Part shown: positions 7,900-19,109 of the stretch, one piece after another
How positions within the stretch are numbered: the stretch's first letter is position 1
Layout of the letters: each line of letters starts with the position of its first letter
Origin: Vibrio gangliei
GTDB lineage: Bacteria; Pseudomonadota; Gammaproteobacteria; Enterobacterales; Vibrionaceae
Direction: 5' to 3'
NCBI RefSeq assembly: GCF_026001925.1
Contig: NZ_AP021869.1
Location: 1,178,001-1,242,000 of the forward strand
Length of the DNA: 64,000 nucleotides
Translations under genes and position numbers: made by a program
The notes under the pieces: generated by a model
The model's database searches: none
What the model was told of the DNA's origin: nothing
What the model saw: the letters and a program-made list of their open reading frames with translations, nothing else

Positions 7900-8723
7900 A
7901 TGAACATAACATTTAATCGTCTTTTAACCGCAACATTACTTTCAAGCGCAATGCTGAGTCCATCTGCCATGGCTTTAAATATCGTCTTAACTAATGATGA
8001 CAGTTGGAGAACGCAAAATATTCAAAACTTAAAGTCAGCGTTGGAATCTGCTGGGCACAGTGTTGTGATGTCGGCACCTTGTGGCCCACAAAGTGGTAAA
8101 GGCGGTTCGATGATCTTTATGAAATCGGTGCCGGTGGATGATACACGTAGCTCTAAAATATGTTTTGTGTCGGTGAAACGGATGGGACAAAACGATTTGA
8201 TGAGTATGTAGAGGGCACTCCTGCGATGGCAGTGTTGTACGGTATCGATCAGGCCGCACAGCAAGTTTGGGGGCAAGAACCCGATCTGGTTATTTCGGGT
8301 CCAAATGAAGGTAATGACTTGGGTTATATGAATAATAACTCAGGGACATTAGGTGCGACCATGATTGCGCTTAGTCGCGGTATTCCTGCGATTGTGGTGA
8401 GTGCAGATCAAGTAACGGCTTCCGATGATCAGCAGTCAAAATTGGTTGCGCAGACGGTTGTTGATATTGTGGCCAAGTTGGTGGAAACACAACCAGCAGG
8501 TCAACCATTGCTTCCTGCTTATACTGGCTTAAATGTTAATACTCCAAAAGATATGAATCACAACCTAGGATATAAATATACCGATGTAGGTTGGAATGCC
8601 GGTAATATGGAAGTGTTGTTTACAGGTGATTTATCTGAAAACGATGATTTAGTGGCTTACGCTGCTCAAGCTATGTTAGAAAAAGGCTATGCCTCATCTA
8701 AATTTTATTTAGGGCTGAGTTGA
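7900..8723 (+). pseudogene. SurE-like 5'/3'-nucleotidase, exported, with internal frameshift
   Basis: Two overlapping frames together make one SurE-superfamily protein. The first part (7900-about 8157) has a signal peptide ending in SAMA and the motif LTNDDSWRTQNI, matching the SurE metal-site block. The second (from about 8158) has GTPAMAVLYGI and SGPNEGNDLG, equivalent to the SurE SGxNxGxNLG loop. The frames join near 8155-8160 in TCTAAAATATG; one missing A would restore ...SKNMFCVGETDG. Either the gene is broken by a one-base deletion in an A run or the sequence has an error there. Start at ATG 7900 with AGGGA upstream. The 3' end overlaps the convergent sugar dehydrogenase by 19 bases. 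If intact, it would be a periplasmic phosphatase. Confidence 0.8.
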
Positions 8724-9871
8724 TACAACTTGCCGCTATCGGTTGAAAAGTAAATCAAGCCTTTTTCATCCACAATGATGTCTCGTATACGTTCATTCAG
8801 ATCTTCCACTAAGCGAATTTCATCTTTTAGTTGGTTTTGCTCATCAAATGACACCATGTTGATATGAGTTCCGGCGAGCGCGCCAATGAGCATATTGCCA
8901 TTCCAACTTGAAAACGCCTCACCGTGATAAATCACCGCACTGCTGGGCGCAATCGAAGGCACATACACCATCACGGGTGCTTCGATTCCGGGTAGGGTTT
9001 TCGCTTCACCGACATCCATTGGGTTCCAATATTCTTTGCCGTGTGACGTTTTCGCCCAACCAAAATTTAAACCGGGTTTGATAAGGTTAATTTCATCGCC
9101 ACCACGCGGGCCATGTTCGACTTCCCAAAGGATTTTTCTCTTTTGGTCAAACACTAAACCTTGTGGGTTACGGTGACCAAAACTCCACACGGCAGGATTG
9201 CCTTTCTTATTTTCAACAAATGGATTGTTTTGAGGAATGGAACCATCGACATTTAAGCGCAGAATAGACGCGGCTTGATTTTGGCTATTTTGCCCATTAT
9301 CCCGATTGCCTCTATCGCCAACACCAAAATAGACATGGCCTTGCTGGTCAAAGGTAATACGACTACCAAAGTGTTTACTGCTGCTATCGGCAGAATCAGT
9401 GACCAGTAGATCTTGCCATTGGGTCAGTTTTTTATTGGTGATATCTAATTGGGCACGAGCAAGCGTGGTTGCCGAATTACCACCATCAAGGGGTTTTACA
9501 TAGGTAAAATAAAACCAAGTTTGCTGATTTGAATCGGTATATCTAGCGACATCAAGCAGGCCGCCTTGTCCTGATACTTTGATGTCGGGCAGACCTGCAA
9601 GGTTAATTTTTTGGCGAGTATTGATATCGAATAGATACACTTCGCCATTGCGATCAGTCATTATCAATTGGCGATCATTCACCCAATCCATTCCCCAAAT
9701 GACGCCTAAGCTGTCTGCCATGATTTGAGTGTTGTATTGCTTATCGGTTTCTGTTTGTGCGTAAAGTGAGTGCGATGTCATTGAGAGGCCAGAGATGGCA
9801 CTGACAACCAGTAAAGTCGAATAGATGCGACGTTTTAGACTGGGTTTTAGGCTTGGAAGAGAAGTCAGCAT
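8705..9871 (-). CDS. PQQ-dependent soluble aldose sugar dehydrogenase (YliI-like)
   Basis: This is a periplasmic beta-propeller of the GSDH family, 388 residues from ATG 9871, which has AAGGA upstream. The N-terminus is a signal peptide (hydrophobic run after KRR, then SLYAQ). Family motifs include VGDRGNRDNGQNSQN, SFGHRNPQGLVFD, WEVEHGPRGGDEIN and LNFGWAKTSHG, which surround the PQQ and substrate pocket in homologues such as E. coli YliI. It oxidises aldose sugars using PQQ and an electron acceptor. No PQQ biosynthesis genes lie in the window, so the cofactor must come from elsewhere. In-frame extension to 9973 has no good start and is not used. Confidence 0.9.
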   Translation of the reverse strand: MLTSLPSLKPSLKRRIYSTLLVVSAISGLSMTSHSLYAQTETDKQYNTQIMADSLGVIWGMDWVNDRQLIMTDRNGEVYLFDINTRQKINLAGLPDIKVSGQGGLLDVARYTDSNQQTWFYFTYVKPLDGGNSATTLARAQLDITNKKLTQWQDLLVTDSADSSSKHFGSRITFDQQGHVYFGVGDRGNRDNGQNSQNQAASILRLNVDGSIPQNNPFVENKKGNPAVWSFGHRNPQGLVFDQKRKILWEVEHGPRGGDEINLIKPGLNFGWAKTSHGKEYWNPMDVGEAKTLPGIEAPVMVYVPSIAPSSAVIYHGEAFSSWNGNMLIGALAGTHINMVSFDEQNQLKDEIRLVEDLNERIRDIIVDEKGLIYFSTDSGKLYQLSPK

Positions 9872-11215
<1,344 letters not shown>

Positions 11216-11233
11216 CCGAGAGGATTAATCACA

Positions 11234-13621
11234 ATGAAATTTAGCGAATCATGGCTTCGTGAGTGGGTTAACCCGGCAGTTACGACCGATGAGTTAACGC
11301 ACCAAATTACAATGGCTGGCCTAGAAGTCGACGACGTACTTCCTGTTGCTGGCAGCTTTACTGGCGTAAAAGTAGGTAAAGTTGTTGAATGTGGTCAACA
11401 CCCAGATGCAGACAAACTACGTGTCACAAAAGTAGATGTTGGCGAAGAAGAATTATTAGACATCGTTTGTGGTGCGCCAAACTGCCGTCAAGGCTTGAAA
11501 GTGGCGGTTGCGACGGTTGGTGCTGTTCTACCAGGCGATTTCAAAATCAAAAAAGCAAAATTACGTGGCCAACCATCTCACGGTATGCTTTGTTCATTTA
11601 CTGAGCTTGGCATCGATGTGGAATCAGATGGCATCATGGAACTAGCAGAAGATGCCGTTATCGGTACCGATTTCCGTGAATTCCTTGGCTTAAATGACGT
11701 AACAGTTGATGTTGATCTAACCGCTAACCGCGCTGACTGTTTCAGCATTCGTGGTATGGCGCGTGAAGTTGGCGTATTAAACCGTGCTGACGTAACGGAA
11801 CCTTCTGTAGAAGCCGTTGCAGCTTCAATCGAAGACAAAGTTTCTATCGAAGTGAAAGCACCAGCAGCGTGTCCTCGTTATCTTGGTCGCGTGGTTAAGA
11901 ACGTGAACGTTCAAGCTGAAACACCACTTTGGATGCAAGAAAAATTGCGTCGTTGTGGTATTCGTTCAATCGATCCAGTGGTCGACATCACTAACTTCAT
12001 TTTGCTTGAGCAAGGCCAACCAATGCACGCATTCGATCTCGCTAAAATTGAAGGTGGCATCGTGGTTCGCATGGCTGAGCAAGATGAAAAACTGACTCTA
12101 CTTGACGGTACTGAAGCGAAATTAAACGTTGATACTCTAGTTGTTGCAGACCACAATAAAGCACTAGCTATCGCTGGTATTTTCGGTGGTGAAGAGTCTG
12201 GCGTAACAACTGAAACTAAAGACGTTCTACTTGAATGTGCTTTCTTCGCACCTGATCACATCCGTGGTCGCGCGCGTAGCTATGGTTTACATACGGATTC
12301 TTCAATGCGTTTTGAGCGTGGTGTGGATTACGCATTGCAAGTGAGCGCAATGGAGCGTGCAACGGCGCTATTAGTTGAAATCTGTGGCGGTGAAGTCGCT
12401 CCTGTTGTTGCAGTGGAATCTGAAGCAGATCTACCAACGCCAAACAAAGTAGCACTACGTCGCACTAAACTAGACAACTTGCTAGGTCACCATATTGCAG
12501 ATAGTGATGTGGTTGAGATCCTAGAGCGTCTAGGTATGGCCGTTGAGTCTACAAACGAAGGTTGGACGGCTGTTGCGCCAACATGGCGTTTTGATATCGC
12601 CATCGAGCAAGATTTGATTGAAGAAGTAGGCCGTATTTACGGTTACGACAACATTCCAAATCAAGCACCAAAAGCTGCACTAAGCATGAACGATCACAAA
12701 GAAGCAAACTTGCCTCTTAAACGTGTTCGTAACCTGCTTGTTGACCGTGGTTTCCAAGAAGCGATTACATACAGCTTCGTTGAGCCTGAGCAACAAAAAC
12801 TGATCGTGCCAGACGTTGAGCCACTAATTCTGCCTTTCCCAATTTCTGTGGAAATGTCAGCAATGCGTTTAGGCTTGATCCAAGGCTTGCTAAACACAGT
12901 TGTTCACAACCAAAAACGTCAACAACCACGCGTTCGTCTATTTGAATACGGTTTACGTTTCATCCCTTGTGAAACTGCTGAAAACGGTATGCGCCAAGAG
13001 CCAATGCTTGCTGGTGTGATCGCTGGTACTCGCAGCGAAGAACATTGGGATATCGAAACGAATACGGTTGATTTCTTTGACCTCAAAGGTGACTTGGAAG
13101 CGATTCTTGAATTAACTGCGAACGAAAAATCATACTCATTTGCAGCAACTTCGCACCCAGCTCTTCACCCAGGTCAAGCGGCTGCTATCATCGTTGACGG
13201 CAAACCTGTCGGTGTGATTGGTACGGTTCACCCAGAACTAGAGCGCAAGTTTGGCCTAAATGGTCGCACTATTGTGTTTGAAATCGAATGGTCTGCAATT
13301 GATACGCGCGTGATCCCTGAAGCGGTAAGCCTATCTAAATTCCCTGCAAACCGTCGTGATATCGCGGTTGTGGTTGATAACGCTATCGCAAGCGGTGACG
13401 TAGTTGACGCATGTTTAGCAAACGGTGGTGAGCTATTAACTGGCGCGAAATTGTTTGACGTATACCGTGGTAAAGGTGTGGAAGAAGGTAAGAAGAGCCT
13501 TGCAATCGCACTAAGCCTACAGTCAACAGAGCGTACACTAGAAGATGCGGATATTGCTGCTTCAGTAGATGCCATTGTTGCTGCGTTGAGCTCTCAATTT
13601 GGTGCAAGCCTTCGCGACTAA
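11234..13621 (+). CDS. pheT: Phenylalanine-tRNA ligase beta subunit
   Basis: The 795-residue length matches E. coli PheT. It carries an N-terminal EMAP/tRNA-binding domain ([22 protein letters not shown]), a B3/B4 editing domain, B5 and class II-like core, and a C-terminal ferredoxin-like anticodon-binding domain ([14 protein letters not shown]). It binds tRNA-Phe and hydrolyses mischarged Tyr-tRNA. The pheST operon is closed by a terminator here, whereas in enterics transcription continues into ihfA; here ihfA is 3 kb further on behind two unrelated genes. Confidence 0.98.
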   Translation: MKFSESWLREWVNPAVTTDELTHQITMAGLEVDDVLPVAGSFTGVKVGKVVECGQHPDADKLRVTKVDVGEEELLDIVCGAPNCRQGLKVAVATVGAVLPGDFKIKKAKLRGQPSHGMLCSFTELGIDVESDGIMELAEDAVIGTDFREFLGLNDVTVDVDLTANRADCFSIRGMAREVGVLNRADVTEPSVEAVAASIEDKVSIEVKAPAACPRYLGRVVKNVNVQAETPLWMQEKLRRCGIRSIDPVVDITNFILLEQGQPMHAFDLAKIEGGIVVRMAEQDEKLTLLDGTEAKLNVDTLVVADHNKALAIAGIFGGEESGVTTETKDVLLECAFFAPDHIRGRARSYGLHTDSSMRFERGVDYALQVSAMERATALLVEICGGEVAPVVAVESEADLPTPNKVALRRTKLDNLLGHHIADSDVVEILERLGMAVESTNEGWTAVAPTWRFDIAIEQDLIEEVGRIYGYDNIPNQAPKAALSMNDHKEANLPLKRVRNLLVDRGFQEAITYSFVEPEQQKLIVPDVEPLILPFPISVEMSAMRLGLIQGLLNTVVHNQKRQQPRVRLFEYGLRFIPCETAENGMRQEPMLAGVIAGTRSEEHWDIETNTVDFFDLKGDLEAILELTANEKSYSFAATSHPALHPGQAAAIIVDGKPVGVIGTVHPELERKFGLNGRTIVFEIEWSAIDTRVIPEAVSLSKFPANRRDIAVVVDNAIASGDVVDACLANGGELLTGAKLFDVYRGKGVEEGKKSLAIALSLQSTERTLEDADIAASVDAIVAALSSQFGASLRD

Positions 13622-13645
13622 TGTGATATTTAGCTGAGCAATATG

Positions 13646-13683
13646 AATCCACTTGCCATAAACTTGGTGAGTGGATTTTTTTT
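13646..13683 (+). terminator. Terminator of pheST
   Basis: Stem AATCCACT/AGTGGATT with a run of T residues, 25 bases after the pheT stop. Confidence 0.8.
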
Positions 13684-13705
13684 ATCTTTTTGATTGTGAG
13701 GCTGT

Positions 13706-14278
13706 ATGAAAAACAAAACTGTTATAGCGAGTGTGATTTTATCGACATTATCTCTGTTTGGCTGTGCTTCTAGCCCGGATTTAGTCACCAGCGATAATGT
13801 CGATTTAATCAATACCACTCAACCGATTTATACTCAGGTTAACCTTCACCCTGATGCAGCCAGAAAGAAACTGTTTACCCTCAATTATTTACAAGATGGC
13901 TTTATACCTCGTTGCACTAAAGTGGATGTTATCGAAGCCAACAGTAAAGTGATGACATTTAAAATCCAAGAGACGGGTTTGGAATATATGTATGTTTGGC
14001 ATAAAGCGACAGGAGATTTTAAATCTGGGATCTTAAGAGACTTTGGTACCTCATGCCCGAACTTAACTGGCTTAAATAGCACAGACCAAAAGGGGATTAA
14101 GGAAGGGCGAGTGTATAAAGGCATGTCTAAAAAAGGCGTATTGAACGCGATTGGCTATCCACCAGCACATGTCACCCCAACAACTGACCTCAATACTTGG
14201 GTGTATTGGAAGAATCGCTTTAATAAAATGAATGTGCTGTTTAACAGCCAAGGCATAGTGGAAAGCATTCAAGATTGA
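13706..14278 (+). CDS. BamE-like (SmpA/OmlA-fold) lipoprotein
   Basis: This 190-residue protein begins with a lipoprotein signal (basic MKNK, hydrophobic run, LFGC lipobox at about 17-20), so it is expected to be acylated on the Cys. The C-terminal third, GRVYKGMSKKGVLNAIGYPP...WVYW...NVLFNSQGIVESI, follows the pattern of the BamE/SmpA fold seen in outer-membrane assembly lipoproteins; the preceding 100 residues are unrecognised. GTGAGG precedes ATG 13706. It is separated from pheT by one terminator and from the OppA-like gene by another, so it is monocistronic. It is too long to be BamE itself (about 110 residues). Confidence 0.65.
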   Translation: MKNKTVIASVILSTLSLFGCASSPDLVTSDNVDLINTTQPIYTQVNLHPDAARKKLFTLNYLQDGFIPRCTKVDVIEANSKVMTFKIQETGLEYMYVWHKATGDFKSGILRDFGTSCPNLTGLNSTDQKGIKEGRVYKGMSKKGVLNAIGYPPAHVTPTTDLNTWVYWKNRFNKMNVLFNSQGIVESIQD

Positions 14279-14303
14279 TGGTTAGCTTCAAGCTTTTTCA
14301 TTA

Positions 14304-14328
14304 AACCGCTTACCTAGGCGGTTTTTTT
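14304..14328 (+). terminator. Terminator of the BamE-like lipoprotein gene
   Basis: Stem AACCGC/GCGGTT with a TACCTAG-type loop and seven T residues. Confidence 0.8.
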
Positions 14329-14460
14329 CGTTCTAAGTTGTAGAAAAGTATTGATAAATTCGGTACATGTATTGCATGTGAGTTATTGAGATTCACATGT
14401 GCAATTAAATCTGAGTGATTTTACAGGATGCACATCAACAATAATAAGGATATAAAACAG

Positions 14461-16074
14461 ATGCATACATTGACTAAATCAAGTCTCGCGCTTGCGTTAA
14501 GCGCGTTATTTTCTATTTCAGCTTTTGCTGCCCAAGTGCCAGATAATGTGCAGTTAGCAGATAAACAAGAGATTGTTCGTGGCAACGGCGATGAAGTGCC
14601 AACACTGGATCCAACTATGTCATCCGATACGGCAAGTTCACGCGTGATCAGCGATATGTTTGAAGGTCTTGTGACCGAAGATCTTCACGGCAATATCATT
14701 CCTGCTTTAGCAAAAAAGTGGGATATCTCGGAAGACGGCAAGCAATATACTTTCCATTTACGTGATGCTAACTGGTCTAATGGTGATCCTATTACTGCAC
14801 ACGATTTTGTGTTTGCATTACAAAGAATTGTCGATCCTAAAACTGGTGCTCCATATTCGTGGTATGTCTCTATGGCTAGCATTGTGAATGCTGATTTGAT
14901 CACTAAAGGTGAGCAAGCCCCTGACTCATTGGGTGTAAAAGCACTGGACGATAAAACTCTGCAGATTTCTTTGACCAAACCCGTTCCATATTTTACTAAG
15001 ATGCTTGCTCATGAGAGTACTTTTGCTTTACCAGAAAAAGTGGTCAAACAATACAAAGAAGCTTGGACTAAACCTGAACATATTGTCGTTAGTGGGGCTT
15101 ACAAATTATCTGAATGGGTGATTAATGAGAAAATTGTTTTAGAGCGCAATAAAGAGTATTGGAATGACAAGCAAACGGTAATCAATAAAGTGACGTATTT
15201 GCCAATTTCGGATGTGAATGCCGAATATAACCGCTATCGTACCGGCGAAATTGATATTACTAGTGTTGTACCGCTTGAGCTGTATCAAACCATCAAGAAA
15301 GAACGCCCTGATGAATTGCTGACTATGCCATCGCTTGGTACTTATTACTATTTGTTCAATATGAATAAGAAACCATTTGATGACCCGCGTGTCCGTAAGG
15401 CGCTTGCCTACTCAATTGATAGAGATGTTATTACCAAAAGAATTTTAGGCCAAGGTCAACTGCCTGCTTATACCAACACTCCTCCTGCTGTAGCGGGCTT
15501 TGATGTTCCAAAACTGGATTGGGCCGAATGGTCACAAAAAGATCGTAATCAAAAAGCCAAAGAATTATTGAAAGAAGCGGGATATGACAGTTCTCATCCT
15601 TTGAAATTTGAACTGGAATACAACACCAGTGAAGCACATAAGAAATTAGCCATTGTTATGGCGTCGATGTGGAAGAAAAATTTAGGCGCAGAGGTATCGA
15701 TTGCTAACCAAGAGTGGAAAACGTTCTTGCAAACGCTATCTTCGAAAAACTTTTCCGTTGCTCGTTATGCATGGATGGGGGACTACAATGAAGCCTCAAC
15801 ATTCTTATCTTATTTCGATTCTTCTGGTCTGAACTATGGTGGTTGGAGCAATGCCGATTATGATGAGTCGTTAAAGCAAGCCTCTGTAGCGAAAAGTGAT
15901 AAAGAGCGTGAGGCACTTTATCAAAAAGCAGAACAAGTTTTTGCCCAAGAGATGCCGGCTATTCCCGTTTATTTCTATACTCGCGCTGTATTGAAGAATC
16001 CGCATGTAGGTGGTTACAGCACCGATAATGCATCGGATCGTCGTTACACACGCGATTTGTATCTAGCCAAATAA
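14461..16074 (+). CDS. oppA: Periplasmic oligopeptide-binding protein (OppA/MppA type)
   Basis: This solute-binding protein of the SBP_bac_5 family captures peptides in the periplasm for an ABC importer. There are 537 residues from ATG 14461, with a signal peptide cut after SAFA. Family blocks include LDPTMSSDTASSRVISDMFEGL, YTFHLRDANWSNGDPITAHDFV and PFDDPRVRKALAYSIDRD. An upstream ATG at 14428 lacks a spaced ribosome-binding site, while AAGGA precedes 14461. No permease or ATPase genes accompany it, so it either feeds an Opp system encoded elsewhere or has another role, as MppA does. It interrupts the usual pheT-ihfA adjacency. Confidence 0.9.
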   Translation: MHTLTKSSLALALSALFSISAFAAQVPDNVQLADKQEIVRGNGDEVPTLDPTMSSDTASSRVISDMFEGLVTEDLHGNIIPALAKKWDISEDGKQYTFHLRDANWSNGDPITAHDFVFALQRIVDPKTGAPYSWYVSMASIVNADLITKGEQAPDSLGVKALDDKTLQISLTKPVPYFTKMLAHESTFALPEKVVKQYKEAWTKPEHIVVSGAYKLSEWVINEKIVLERNKEYWNDKQTVINKVTYLPISDVNAEYNRYRTGEIDITSVVPLELYQTIKKERPDELLTMPSLGTYYYLFNMNKKPFDDPRVRKALAYSIDRDVITKRILGQGQLPAYTNTPPAVAGFDVPKLDWAEWSQKDRNQKAKELLKEAGYDSSHPLKFELEYNTSEAHKKLAIVMASMWKKNLGAEVSIANQEWKTFLQTLSSKNFSVARYAWMGDYNEASTFLSYFDSSGLNYGGWSNADYDESLKQASVAKSDKEREALYQKAEQVFAQEMPAIPVYFYTRAVLKNPHVGGYSTDNASDRRYTRDLYLAK

Positions 16075-16093
16075 TCACGAACTAAGTAACCAC

Positions 16094-16149
16094 GAAGGAT
16101 TCTACCTTTTCTGCTACGAAAAGAATCAGATTAGGTAGATTCTTCTTTT
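16094..16149 (+). terminator. Probable terminator of the oppA-like gene
   Basis: Long imperfect stem GAAGGATTCTACC/GGTAGATTCTTC around a 30-base loop, followed by TTTT; 20 bases after the stop codon. Confidence 0.55.
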
Positions 16150-16575
16150 GGGTTGCGATGAGAGGTGAAACAAGTTTCTGTGTCTGAATAGTATTTAGTA
16201 CCTCACTGGTGAATGTGGAGAACTTTTCAATTTTGAAAAGGACTAAATAATCAGATGGTTAAAAAAATCAATATGAGTTATTATAAATTTTATGAATAAT
16301 TCCTGCAGACTTGCTTGCTGGATCTATGAAGTCACTGCATAAATTTTACTTTTAAGAAAAAAGTTTAATGTTTTATAAATGGCTTGATTGATGAAGTTTT
16401 TGTTTGTTTCAAAACCAAATTATTGGAATTAAATAGTATTTTATTTTGCTCTTTTCTCTGGTGCTGGCATATTCAAGACTGTCTACTCTCAGGGTGTAGG
16501 AGCGGATGATTAAAAAAATTTGGCGGAAATCATACGGTTGGCATACACTTTCGGTGTTACTTAATAGCTTTACGC

Positions 16576-16602
16576 TTGCTAACTATGTACTAATGCTATA
16601 AA
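16576..16602 (+). promoter_or_regulatory. Candidate ihfA promoter
   Basis: TTGCTA and TATAAA are 15 bases apart, with TGC directly before the -10 (extended -10). They lie 38 bases upstream of the ihfA ATG. Confidence 0.45.
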
Positions 16603-16639
16603 AGCCACAACCACAGTGGTGTTAAATGAGGGATGTTTT

Positions 16640-16936
16640 ATGGCGCTGACTAAGGCCGATTTGGCTGAAAACCTGTTTGAGAAACTTGGTTACAGTAAAC
16701 GTGATGCCAAGGAAACCGTTGAAGTGTTTTTTGAAGAAATTCGTAAAGCCTTAGAAAACGGTGAACAGGTTAAATTGTCTGGTTTTGGTAACTTTGATCT
16801 TCGTGATAAAAGTGAAAGGCCTGGACGAAACCCTAAAACAGGTGAAGATATTCCAATTTCAGCTCGTCGAGTGGTAACATTTAGACCGGGCCAAAAACTG
16901 AAAGCACGCGTTGAAAATATTAAGATAGAAAAATAA
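16640..16936 (+). CDS. ihfA: Integration host factor subunit alpha
   Basis: IHF is a heterodimeric DNA-bending protein used in recombination, replication and transcription control; IhfA pairs with IhfB. It has 98 residues from ATG 16640 (GAGGGA upstream), the HU/IHF fold, and the DNA-binding arm [25 protein letters not shown] with the intercalating proline in GRNPKTGE. In enterics it follows pheT directly; here it has its own long upstream region and terminator. Confidence 0.97.
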   Translation: MALTKADLAENLFEKLGYSKRDAKETVEVFFEEIRKALENGEQVKLSGFGNFDLRDKSERPGRNPKTGEDIPISARRVVTFRPGQKLKARVENIKIEK

Positions 16937-16966
16937 CGTTGTGTTGAAGTCACTGGAATAGAGAAA

Positions 16967-17000
16967 GAAGGCTGCCCTTTAAGGTGGCCTTTTTGTTTTT
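16967..17000 (+). terminator. Terminator of ihfA
   Basis: Stem AAGGC/GCCTT with inner CC/GG pairs and a T-rich tail, 30 bases after the stop. Confidence 0.7.
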
Positions 17001-17046
17001 ATGCTGTCGTCATTATGTTTATGCATCTATGGAGTAAAAATAAACC

Positions 17047-17694
17047 ATGCAAGATCAGGAGTTTTGGCACAATAAATGGGCGGAAAATCAAATAGGCTTT
17101 CATCTTGATGATGTTAATCCTCTGCTCACTGCATTTTGGCTTCAATTAGGTCTGGCACGTCAAGATAATGTGTTAGTCCCTTTATGTGGTAAGTCAGAAG
17201 ATCTTATCTGGTTAGCGCAAAAGCATGAAGAAGTCACTGGTGTTGAACTTAGCAACATTGCGGTACGCGCTTTTTTTGCTGAACATTTCTATACCCCAAT
17301 GGTTACCCCACTCAATGGGCAGCATGAGTTGTATCAATTTGATGAACTGTCGATTTACGCGGGTGATTTCTTCACCGCGCCTTTAACTCAATATCAATGT
17401 ATTTATGACCGCGCAGCATTAATAGCATTACCACCGGAATTGCGCGCTATCTACGCTGAACGGATTAAGTCTTTGCTTGCACCAGGCGGTAAAATTTTAC
17501 TTATCAGCTTGGATTATCCACAATCCGAAATGCAAGGACCGCCATTTAGCGTGCCCAAATCTGAAATTGAAGTTTTGTTTGCGGGATTTAACATTACTCA
17601 CTTACAACGTGACGAGGCTGATGAAACTCACCCACGTATTCAAAAAGGATTATCTCGCTTTGCTGAGGAAGTGTGGTTAATCGAATCGGATTGA
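17047..17694 (+). CDS. tpm: Thiopurine S-methyltransferase
   Basis: This 215-residue SAM-dependent methyltransferase is of the TPMT family; bacterial members also methylate selenium and tellurium compounds. Family features visible: [22 protein letters not shown] at the N-terminus, [26 protein letters not shown] as motif I, and [25 protein letters not shown] lies 12 bases before ATG 17047, which is long but the only candidate. It is convergent with purT. Confidence 0.95.
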   Translation: MQDQEFWHNKWAENQIGFHLDDVNPLLTAFWLQLGLARQDNVLVPLCGKSEDLIWLAQKHEEVTGVELSNIAVRAFFAEHFYTPMVTPLNGQHELYQFDELSIYAGDFFTAPLTQYQCIYDRAALIALPPELRAIYAERIKSLLAPGGKILLISLDYPQSEMQGPPFSVPKSEIEVLFAGFNITHLQRDEADETHPRIQKGLSRFAEEVWLIESD

Positions 17695-17758
17695 GGATAG
17701 GGCCGAGGGGTTGTTTGAAGGCAGTCGCTAGCTGGTACTGCCTTCGAATTTCGAGTTG

Positions 17759-18934
17759 CTAGAAACTTACCTTCACTTTACTTGCCGCTTCAACTGCATC
17801 AGAAACCGCACTTGTTATATCTTCACGGCGGGTTAACGCCACACCTAAACGACGACGGCCATCAATATCAGGTTTACCAAACAAACGTACTTGAGTTTGT
17901 GACATCGCTAATGCTTCCTGTAGTCCTGAAAACTGGATGTTGTTTGATGTGCCTTGAGCTAGCACGACAGCCGATGCAGAAGGGCCATATTGAACAATTG
18001 AATTGATCGGTAGTCCAGTAAAAGCACGTACATGTAGAGCAAACTCAGAAAGCTCTTGTGAAATTAACGTCACCATGCCGGTATCATGTGGGCGAGGGGA
18101 AACTTCACTAAATATGACTTCATCACCTTTCACAAAGAGTTCTACGCCAAATAAACCATAGCCACCGAGAGCATTAACCACTTTTTCGGCCATTTGTTCA
18201 GCGGCTTTTAATGCAGTTTCAGTCATGGCTTGTGGCTGCCATGATTCACGGTAATCGCCATCTTCTTGACGGTGTCCAATCGGCGTACAGAAATGCACCC
18301 CATCAACAGCGCGAACGGTAAGAAGCGTGATTTCATAATCGAAATCAACAAACCCTTCAATGATCACTCGACCTGCGCCAGCGCGGCCACCTTCTTGCGC
18401 GTATTGCCAAGCACTTTGCATGTCTGCTGAGGTTTTAATCACACTTTGACCTTTGCCAGATGAGCTCATGATTGGTTTAACCACACATGGCATCCCGACA
18501 AATTCAATCGCTTGCTCAAATTCTTCAAAAGTATCGCAAAATCGATAAGGGGAAGTTTGGATGTTTAATTCTTCTGCAGCTAAACGGCGAATACCTTCAC
18601 GATTCATGGTGAGTTTGGTGGCATTAGCAGTAGGGACTACATTTAAGCCTTTTTGCTCTAATTCAACCAGTTTGTCAGTTGCTATGGCTTCAATTTCAGG
18701 GACGACATAGTCTGGTTTTTCTTTAGCAATAATTGCTTCAATCGCATCACCATCGAGCATATCAACGGTATAGCTTCGGTGTGCAACTTGCATCGCTGGG
18801 GCATTTGCATAACGATCTAATGCGATGACTTCTAAGCCTAAGCGTTGACATTCAATGGCGACTTCTTTGCCTAATTCACCAGAGCCTAGAAGCATAATTT
18901 TTGTTGCAGAAGAAGCTGTTGCAGTACCAAACAT
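17759..18934 (-). CDS. purT: Formate-dependent phosphoribosylglycinamide formyltransferase (GAR transformylase 2)
   Basis: It converts GAR, formate and ATP to formyl-GAR, the folate-independent version of step three of purine synthesis. There are 391 residues from ATG 18934, which is preceded by an ACAGGA ribosome-binding site; a longer in-frame extension to 19042 covers the promoter and operator and is rejected. The ATP-grasp fold is evident: [22 protein letters not shown] at the N-terminus, [29 protein letters not shown], and [16 protein letters not shown] near the metal site. A PurR-like operator lies in the promoter spacer, so repression by purines is expected. Confidence 0.97.
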   Translation of the reverse strand: MFGTATASSATKIMLLGSGELGKEVAIECQRLGLEVIALDRYANAPAMQVAHRSYTVDMLDGDAIEAIIAKEKPDYVVPEIEAIATDKLVELEQKGLNVVPTANATKLTMNREGIRRLAAEELNIQTSPYRFCDTFEEFEQAIEFVGMPCVVKPIMSSSGKGQSVIKTSADMQSAWQYAQEGGRAGAGRVIIEGFVDFDYEITLLTVRAVDGVHFCTPIGHRQEDGDYRESWQPQAMTETALKAAEQMAEKVVNALGGYGLFGVELFVKGDEVIFSEVSPRPHDTGMVTLISQELSEFALHVRAFTGLPINSIVQYGPSASAVVLAQGTSNNIQFSGLQEALAMSQTQVRLFGKPDIDGRRRLGVALTRREDITSAVSDAVEAASKVKVSF

Positions 18935-18993
18935 TTGTGTATTCCTGTATAGAAAAGAGAAAGACATAAAATTTGTGTTGGATTTTACCTGCC

Positions 18994-19009
18994 AGGCAAA
19001 CGTTTGCGC
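18994..19009. promoter_or_regulatory. PurR operator of purT
   Basis: AGGCAAACGTTTGCGC matches the enterobacterial PurR box ANGCAANCGNTTNCNT at all defined positions but the last, and contains the perfect palindrome GCAAACGTTTGC. On the minus strand it sits between a TTGCGC -35 and a TAAAAT -10 (18-base spacer), 60 bases upstream of purT. Confidence 0.85.
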
Positions 19010-19035
19010 AAGCGTTGCGTCACATTTTATTTGTA

Positions 19036-19059
19036 AGCCCACTGATTGTTCAGTGGGCT
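19036..19059 (-). terminator. Hairpin terminator between cdd and purT
   Basis: Perfect ten-pair stem AGCCCACTGA/TCAGTGGGCT with loop TTGT. It lies 50 bases beyond the cdd stop. The better T run is on the plus-strand side, so polarity is not certain. Confidence 0.6.
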
Positions 19060-19109
19060 TTTATTACCTGTCTTACTTGAAGTTGCAGCTTTGTTGGTTT
19101 AAGTGCGAC

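Larger units (their letters stand above)
16075..16639. other. Intergenic region upstream of ihfA
   Basis: After the oppA terminator there is about 490 bases of AT-rich DNA. AATCAGATGGTTA (16249-16261) fits the IHF consensus WATCARNNNNTTR exactly, and AATCATACGGTTG (16528-16540) fits with one mismatch, consistent with IHF autoregulation, although such matches are common in AT-rich DNA. The ihfA promoter candidate is listed separately. No gene seen. Confidence 0.45.

Noticed and set aside
14371..14405. TGTGA-N11-TCACA inverted repeat upstream of the oppA-like gene as a CRP site
   Set aside because: The spacing is 11 rather than 6 bases, so it does not fit CRP; it may be another operator but nothing supports a name.
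16249..16540. IHF sites upstream of ihfA as firm features
   Set aside because: The matches are real, but the consensus is short and AT-rich DNA gives frequent chance matches; mentioned only in the gap description.
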